DNA of 64,000 nt from Stramonita haemastoma. Taxonomy: Eukaryota; Mollusca; Gastropoda; Neogastropoda; Muricidae. Below the pieces are notes generated by a model. It saw nothing but the letters and a program-made list of their open reading frames with translations. It ran no database searches and was not told the DNA's origin. Within the stretch, counting starts at the first letter, position 1; each line of letters begins with the position of its first letter. Made by a program: the position numbers and the translations under genes. Location: the NCBI GenBank assembly GCA_030674155.1, contig CM060344.1:25815631-25879630 (forward strand). The letters run 5' to 3'. Shown here one piece after another: positions 57,126-64,000 of the stretch.

Positions 57126-60100
57126 TTACATGGTCATCTGTTTCCGTCGCTCCTGCAGCATGAAATACAGGAATCTGCTGAAGTTAAAGATAGTTTCATC
57201 CTTCTGAGACCTTAACAATTTAGCGTACTGTGTTTTAAGTGGCCTCGTATCAGTAATAGTTAAATACTTTTGGCGTATGTCTCGATACAGTGAGCACAGA
57301 AAAACAACATGAATTTCGTCTTCTAATACATTTTTACAAAACGGGCAATTTCTTTTCTCAGCAAGCGATGTATATTTAAATCTGTGACAGTTTATTTCCG
57401 AAACTCCTATCCTAAATCGTGCTAGAGCTGTTCTATATATGTTAAAGCTGATCAGTTCAACGTACTTTTCTCTGTCAAGACAGCTCTTTTGTTCGCTGTA
57501 CATTTGAATTCTATCTGTTCTCTCAAAGTGCGAGAACCACTGCTGGCAGAACACGTCCTTTAATCTCAGTTTGAATTCCCGTAGAAACATTTTTTCATTT
57601 CCAACGCTGCCATAGGTCCATACAAATGAGAACCCATTAAGGCATAGTAAATCCCGAATGCGTGTAACCCAATTAACATGTCCTTGATTGTGCATTTCCA
57701 GTAACATGTTGTAGGCACATTTTGAATATTTACCGTTATGTTGTTTTAGAAGTTTGAACCAGTATCGTATGCAGTTTACTGCAGAGTTTAGATATAGTGG
57801 ATGGCGGCCTAATTCTCCATAAACCAAGTTATTAGAAGCTCTCAATGAAATCTTTAAAAATCTCTTACATGCAAACAAGTGCACCTTCTCTAAAGACTCG
57901 TACTGTGTATAACCCCAGATTTCCGAACCATACAATAACATTGGTGTAATTTGGGTATCAAACATTTTGAAGAAAACTCTGGCAGAATTGCAATGCATTT
58001 TTGATAAACATGATAGTATTTCGGTAGTGCATTTCTTTGCTCGTGTTATTCTGTCATTTACTGCTACATTCCAGCTCATTTTTGTGGACATGGTAACACC
58101 CAGATACTTGTAAGTGTTAACGACCTCCACTCTTTCCTTACCATAAAACCACTTTTCTTTTGATGACAGAAAACCACCTTTCCTAAACACCATCACTTTG
58201 GATTTTTCGAGGTTAACATTTAAGTTTAGTCGGCTAGATGAACAAAAGAGAGCATTTAGTTGACTTTGCAAACCAGTGATAGAGTGGGACATCAAAACAA
58301 TATCGTCAGCAAATAACATGATAAACAGTTCCATTTCAGTTGGTGAAAGACGTATTCCGTGCTTACCTTGACTTAATATTTCTTGGGCGAGTTCATTTAC
58401 AAGGAAGGAAAAGAGCACTGGTGACGCTACACAGCCCTGTTTTAAACCCTGCATGCAGTCAAAGAAATCTGAATATTCATTGTCATTTCTAATGCAAGTC
58501 TTTACAGTCCCATACATGCTCTTCAAAATTTTTAACATTTTACCTTGTATACCGGTTCTCCACAAAACTGACCACAACACAGGACGTTTAACTGTATCGT
58601 ATGCTTTGCAAAAATCTATGTATGCCACATACAGTTTAGCATGTTTTGAAAATTGCCTCTGGATGCAAGCATGAAGAGTAAAGACATGGTCTATTGTTGA
58701 ATAGTTTTTGCGAAATCCAGCTTGGCTCTCATCTATAACATTATTGGATTCTGCCCATTTGTATAGCCTTTTGTTTAAGACAGCAGTGAAAACTTTAGAT
58801 AATGTGTTGAGTAGAGATATTCCTCTGTAGTTATTTGGATTGTCGGTACTTCCTTTCTTATGCAGAGGTATAATGACGGACTTTGTCCATTCAACTGGAT
58901 ACACACTATTTTTGAACAAGTAATTAAATAGCTTAAGAAGAAAAGGTACAATAACATTTTCTGCTGCTTTAATAATCTCATTTGGAATACCGTCAAAACC
59001 AGCTGCTTTCCCATCCCCTAGCCGCCTAATGGCTGCTCTGACTTCGTCCTCTGTTATGTCACTGTCTAAGTAGTCATCTCCCATACCTTCCTCTGACTGC
59101 ATGTCCTCTTCTTCTATCTCACCAACATCAGCACCTGCATTTAGTAGGGACTTAAAGTGCTCACACCATTCTTCTGCTGTTATCTCAGTGTGGTGTAAGG
59201 TTCTGCGCCGGGATTTACGAATGATGGACCAAAAGCGCTTTGGATTTTTAGAGGCCTCTACAAGCTCTTCGACTCTATTCTTTTTATATTCTTGTTGCTT
59301 CTGTCTAATTGTGGCTTTATATTCCTTCCTCAATATGATATAATGTGCTTTGTCTTCACCCTTTTTTGTTCTTTTATACTTTCTCAGTTGCCTTCGAGCA
59401 AGTCTTTTCTTTAGTAGGCATTCCTGATCAAACCACTTGGATCTCTGAGTCAAAGTTCTGCTGTTGCCCCCAACCTTCCTAAACATACTCTGTGCAGCGT
59501 TGTTTAGATGATCATTAAACATGTGCAGTGCTCTGTCAGCATCGTAATCGATCATCTGAATCGCTTCATTTATATTGTCATGGAATTCTGATGATGAGAT
59601 AGAGTTATAAAAATTCTCCCTCTCATCCTCATTCCAAATCAGTTTTCTACCTGGTTGTTGTTGTTTTACATTGCATTGTTCTCTTTCTGTCTGAAACACA
59701 AATGTAAGGGGCATGTGCGATGATTCAACTCTTGTACCAATGCACAGATCCTTTATACTATCTGCTAAACAGTAAGTTGACAAGCAATAGTCAACAACAC
59801 TGTTACCTTGATGAGACAGGTTGGTGTACTTGCTAGACTCTGCTATGTTGCACGAGCCATTCAAAATAGTCAGATCAAAAATGACACAGAAGTCTAAGAG
59901 AGCAGAACCAAAACCATTTAAGACATCATCTTCGGATACCCGACCATGAAAAACCATTTCCTCATTACAGTCCTGGTTTTGTACAAAGGCACCTAACATA
60001 TTCTGTGTGTTAACTTGGTAGTCTGCTGTCCTTGAGTTGAGATCTCCAACAAGAAGTATCTCACTGTCTCCCTGTCCCTCCATGATGTTTCCTACCGAGA

Positions 60101-60835
60101 TTTCTATATCATTTATATAACATGATGAATTCTTCGTATGGTAATATGGACTATTACAAGGTGGTACATATACAGGTATGAAGACAATATCTTTCATTCC
60201 ACCATGCAATAGCTTTGACAATTTCATAACCAACATATGATCAAGAGACAAATCAATCGCATCTACGTATTTTGCAATACCTTTTTTTACCATACATAAG
60301 ATACCCCTGAACAGCGACCCTGATTAGATAGTTTAATTGCAGGAGAAGTATATTTAACAAAATCTACAAAATGAGAGGATAAGTCAAAAACATCTTGTAG
60401 AAAAGTTTCCATAAGACACACAATATCAAAACTACTGACATAGCTTATGAAATCACTGTCTCCTAGTTGGCTGGCAAGGCCACCAATGTTCCACACTAGG
60501 AATTTTACACTGTTGGTGGAGTTTGTTGTATTTATATTTTCATCCAAATTATGATGTTTAGATGACAAATCATTGTCATAGTCATCGTTGCCATCATTAC
60601 AGTCACCGTCGTCATCGTCATCATCATTGTTGTCATTGTCATCATTAACCCTATCATCGCCCCAAACCCCACCGTCATTATAGTTATCAACATCTTCACC
60701 ATTTTCTTCAGTATTGCCATTCTCATTTGTATTATCATTATCCTCCTCCACCTCCTCCTCATGTTCCCCATCACCCAAGTCGCTATCATTACCAGGTAGC
60801 ATATTACAAGGCCATTCGTCAGTTGGTAGCAACAC
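57126..60835 (-). CDS. LINE ORF2: endonuclease and reverse transcriptase
   Basis: Copies element RNA into DNA at a nicked target. The N-terminal part contains an Asp/Asn-rich acidic stretch (60,560-60,800), then the AP-endonuclease start FLVWNIGGLASQ and a METFL. After a frame break near 60,304 (one more G in a G4 run restores it) the endonuclease continues with LLVGDLNSR and SSHMPL. Reverse transcriptase motifs follow: IIPLHKKGSTDNPNNYRGIS, AYIDFCKAYDTV, LKQGCVASPVLFS and the catalytic FADD near 58,304-58,315. The C-terminus has CPFCKNVLEDEIHVVFLC, a CCHC-type motif. The stop is near 57,126. The true start is uncertain: no ATG is obvious, and the frame is open back to the ORF1 stop. Confidence 0.85.
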
Positions 60836-60940
60836 ATGGTTTCCGACACTGTCCGAGCTTTCTTTCTTAGTTGTTTCTGGAAGATATTCATTTGTACCCC
60901 CGGGCGGTGATACATCCGTGCATAAGGGCGGGCCGAATTC

Positions 60941-62142
60941 CTACCTCCAGAAGGCAGATGGTGGCGTTCTCCCTCTGCCAAACCCGCGTGTTTGGCGTCC
61001 ATGGTGGCCGCGGGAGGAACCGCTGGGTTTGACTCCTGCTGCAGACTGGTTCGGCCTGCGTGTGCCCACAGGTACTGAAGGGTCCGGCTCTGGTCTGGTT
61101 GCTTGCGGACTTCCTTCCCCAGCTGGCATGGCTGCAGCCCCAGACTGTGGTTTCTTCCTGGTATGATGTTCAATGGACTGGCTGTGAGTGTTGAATGTAT
61201 ACACTGTGTCCTCGCACACCACTTTGTCAAAGCTGTAGAACGCCTTCCTACCGTCAGCCCGCAGGGAGCGGAGAAGAGGCTGCAGGCTGTTTCTCTTGCT
61301 TCTTACTTCGGGAGGGAAGTCTTCTTTGACATATACTGTTGCCAGTTTGAGTTTTCTTGCGGCGCTCAAGACCAGTTCTTTGTGTTTTCTTGACTGAAAT
61401 TTGACCAAAATGGCCTTACCCAGTCTATAGGCACCTTCTATGAGCACGTTTTCGGCTATCTTTAGGTCAGTTCTAATTACCTCACATACCTTAGCTTCAC
61501 AGTCAGCCCACTGTTCGGAGACTGCATGAGGAATGCCAAAGAAGAGGAGATTCTTCCGACGGCCCTGATTTTCTGCAGCTTCCAGTCTTTCCTCCAGATG
61601 TGTGATCTTTTCCAGTAGCGAAGCGTTCTCCTCCTTCACTTCACAGCAAATGTCGTTCATGGCATCCACGTCGCATTGTAGAGTGTCACACCTGTCATAC
61701 AGCTCGTTCACCTCCCCACAAGTTTCTTTTCCATTTCTTCCAGTTTTGAGTCGATGTGGGATGACAGCGTTTCCTGTGATGCCTGAAGTTGCCGAATTGC
61801 GTTTGCCATTTCTTCCACAGCATTAGTCAGTCGATCTTCTCTGTCTGTGTGTGGAGGGGACTGGTGCGGAAATCCCTCTCCGGCCAAAGCATCAGGTGTA
61901 AATTGCTTCGCCTGGGTTTTCTCACTATCCCTATCTGTTTGTGTGGGACCAGGGTTCGGTTCTATGCCTGCCATCAGTAGGAATGCCAGGAGGCTTGCTA
62001 CAGTCAGCATCCCAGCTGTGCTATGAAGTTTGAGGCCACGAATTCTTTTTGCAGCTTTCAAGGCGTATCTGGTTAGAATTTTGATCAGTATTGATACGAA
62101 ATGTCCAATGGTACAACGGTAAAGTTGTATACCACATCCCAT
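60941..62142 (-). CDS. LINE ORF1 with 2A-like motif, coiled coil and RRM-like domain
   Basis: A probable nucleic-acid-binding chaperone of the retrotransposon. An ATG at 62142 precedes a hydrophobic segment (MLTVASLLAFLLM) that runs directly into AGIEPNPGP at 61945-61968, a 2A-like ribosome-skipping motif. A heptad-rich coiled coil follows (ETLSSHIDSKLEEMEKK onward), interrupted by one frame break at 61714-61717 where a C4 run (G on the coding strand) appears one base short. Then RRKNLLFFGIP (RRM-like) and VKEDFPPEVRSKRNSLQPLL, typical of L1-type ORF1 C-terminal domains. The tail is basic, Gly/Arg-rich. The stop is a TAG at about 60,941. Confidence 0.75.
61945..61968 (-). other. 2A-like ribosome-skipping motif (GIEPNPGP)
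   Basis: On the minus strand GGC ATA GAA CCG AAC CCT GGT CCC encodes G-I-E-P-N-P-G-P directly after a hydrophobic leader. The canonical 2A signature is D-(V/I)-E-x-N-P-G-P; here Gly replaces Asp. Peptide release would be expected between the last Gly and Pro. Confidence 0.75.
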
Positions 62143-62297
62143 CGTTCTACCAAAGGAGAGTGAAGAAAAACAAACCGTAAACAAAAACAAAACAACAGAA
62201 ATATAGAAATAAACAAATGTAAAAGCCAACAAAGTACAAAAATGCAGAGCGATTCAAAAACACGTCTTCACTCGACGCGAGCTAAGCTCACCCCCCG

Positions 62298-62445
62298 GAG
62301 AGAGAGAGAGGGAGAGAGAGAGAGAGAGAGAGGGAGGGTCAAAGTCAATTTTGTATGCCCACTTTCAGAGTTGGAGAGACATCTAGATCTAGATGAAAAA
62401 AGATGTGAAATCCAATATTAGTCTTGTTATTTTTTCCTCCCATAG

Positions 62446-62521
<76 letters not shown>

Positions 62522-62537
62522 GAGAGAGAGGAGAGAG

Positions 62538-62582
<45 letters not shown>

Positions 62583-62702
62583 GGTCAAAGTCAATTTTGA
62601 TTTTCCACTTTCAGAGTTGGAAAGAGAGAGATGTATATTATCTAGATCTAGATGAGAAGACAAGTGAAAGCCAATATAAAAGTCTTGCTCCCCCCTCCCA
62701 CC

Positions 62703-62779
<77 letters not shown>

Positions 62780-62882
62780 GAGACAGAGAGACAGAGAGAG
62801 ACAGACAGACAGAGAGAGACAGAGAGACAGTGTGTGTGTGTGTGTGTGTGTGGTGTGTGTGTGTGTGTGTGTGTGTGTGTGG
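62298..62882. repeat. Duplicated (GA)n blocks with conserved spacer, ending in (GACA)n-(GT)n
   Basis: (GA)n, then GGTCAAAGTCAATTTT, CCACTTTCAGAGTTGG and ATCTAGATCTAGATGA, occurs twice (62,337-62,395 and 62,580-62,655), each preceded by GA repeats. A compound (GA)(GACA)(GT) array follows. Confidence 0.9.
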
Positions 62883-63599
62883 TGTGAACTGATCAACCTC
62901 TTTCTGAAGAATTTCATTTTGTACAGCCTCCTGGTGATCACCATCGTTTTTGTGATGTTCAAAGACCTTTAGTGAAGGCATTGTTCTTTCCATTTTTTTT
63001 TTTATACACAGCCAATATCACATGCCGTCATCACTGTTCTGAAGCCAGGGCTACTTGTCTAGCCAGATCTCTCTAAAAAAACAAAACTTTTTGGTCTACC
63101 AGCTCTCTGCTGGATCACGGCATCTTCTGCTATAGATCTACTCAATAGATCTGTCACGATGACGTCACTTGTGTCAGGAGTTCAATGACCACGGCATGCA
63201 GCCCTATACAGGGCAGTTGCAATGACGCACTGTTCAAATACGCGCTGTCCACGGTTTTGCGTCCATTTGCCTAGGGCGCACTGGTCAGATTATTTTGCGG
63301 CAAAGTTGAAAAAACTGCGGAATCCCGCAAAAGCCCACCCTAGAATCAAATCTAAACAGGTCAATTCTGGTACTGCGTTCAATGACTGGTTGCGCGTTCC
63401 GCAACATTACCGACCTTCAGTGGGCAGACATAATTTGCAAACGATTCCGTTTAGCTCCTGCGCTTTAACAGTAGGCCTACGCTGCAGCCGGTGCACAAAT
63501 ATTTTTGCTCCCATGATTTTTTTTCCGCGGACCGAAAAATTTTTTCCGCGGAAATAGATTCCAAAAACTCGGAAATTTGCGTTTCCGTGGACAATTCCC

Positions 63600-63755
63600 A
63601 CCCCTGTTATTATCACCTCCACTACCATCGTCGTTATTGCTAACATTATCATCGCCATTATCACTACAATTGCTGCATCTATTTTTGCTACCATCATTAC
63701 CCTCCTCTTCCTCCTCCCTTTCGTCATCATCATCATCATCACCATCACCATCCTC
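63600..63755. repeat. ATC/CTC triplet-rich region
   Basis: Irregular TTATCATC, CCTCCTC and TCATCATC triplets. The upstream part, 63,000-63,600, has no recognisable gene. Confidence 0.7.
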
Positions 63756-63761
63756 CTCCTG

Positions 63762-64000
63762 GGGGACGGGATAGCCTAGTGGTCAGAACATTGCGCTGGC
63801 AATTTGATGACCCGGGTTCGAATCTGGTCGAAGAGATTTTTCTCCTGGAGTTAACATCAGTGCTGACTCCTCTCTCCCCAAAAGTCCTATGGATGAGACT
63901 TTAAACCAAGGCCCCGTGTGCAAACGCACGCAGAACATCTTGCGCACACGTTAAATCCTGTTCCGCTTTTCATAAGAGTAGGCCATTGTGTGCTGGTGGG
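63762..64000 (+). mobile_element. SINE family A, cut by window edge
   Basis: The best-preserved head in the window: GGGATAGCCTAGTGGTCAG (A box) and CCCGGGTTCGAATCTGG (B box). It runs off the end at GTGTGCTGGTGGG. Confidence 0.8.

Larger units (their letters stand above)
57000..62297 (-). mobile_element. Nearly full-length non-LTR retrotransposon (LINE), two ORFs
   Basis: A minus-strand element of about 5.3 kb. It carries ORF1 (coiled coil, L1-ORF1-like, with a 2A-like motif) and ORF2 (endonuclease, reverse transcriptase, C-terminal Cys/His motif). It ends at a (CA)n array on the low side (its 3' end) and a (GA)n array on the high side (its 5' end). Only two one-base gaps disturb the reading frames, so it is young or recently active (inference). 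The clade is not resolved: ORF1 resembles L1/Tx1-group proteins, while 2A motifs are known from Ingi-, CR1-, L2- and RTE-type elements. Outer limits are approximate. Confidence 0.85.

Noticed and set aside
62393..62993. Arg/Glu- and Ser/Leu-rich open frames
   Set aside because: Translations of GA/CT repeats.
63775..63840. tRNA gene
   Set aside because: It has A- and B-box-like sequence but is the head of a SINE with the same body as many other copies; it does not continue as a normal tRNA acceptor stem.

Overview
The window looks like nuclear DNA of a lophotrochozoan animal, most likely a marine gastropod mollusc (inference). It has long AT-rich introns, very many CA/GT and GA microsatellites, several tRNA-derived SINE families, non-LTR retrotransposons and TTAA-flanked MITEs. 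Two animal-specific protein families can be named. There is no operon structure and no prokaryotic feature.

Layout. (1) 1-2.4 kb: a small intact minus-strand gene for a RITA1 homologue (RBPJ-interacting and tubulin-associated protein). (2) 2.4-5.3 kb: intergenic DNA with minisatellites and nested SINEs. (3) 5.3-43.1 kb: one plus-strand gene fills most of the window. It is a USPL1-type SUMO isopeptidase with an N-terminal zinc motif, a Cys-His-Asp catalytic core split over four exons, and two very large low-complexity exons. The tail carries Arg-Gly repeats and several AT-hooks. The inferred protein is about 4,200 residues, several times the vertebrate length. Its introns hold a decayed LINE, MITEs, SINEs and microsatellites. 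(4) 43.1-53.4 kb: gene-poor DNA with SINEs, a telomere-like minisatellite and a MITE. (5) 53.4-55.3 kb: the last two exons of an unrecognised minus-strand gene, separated by a large minisatellite. (6) 57.0-62.3 kb: a nearly complete minus-strand non-LTR retrotransposon with two ORFs. ORF1 contains a 2A-like NPGP ribosome-skipping motif, and simple repeats bound the element on both sides. (7) 62.3-64 kb: duplicated GA-repeat blocks and another SINE cut by the window edge.

Caution on reading frames. The USPL1 gene and the LINE are broken by single-base shifts. Nearly all the ones I examined closely are repaired by one extra G in a coding-strand G run, which suggests base-calling or assembly error rather than gene death. 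Exon borders were inferred from splice signals, phase continuity and protein family resemblance. No transcript or database evidence was available.
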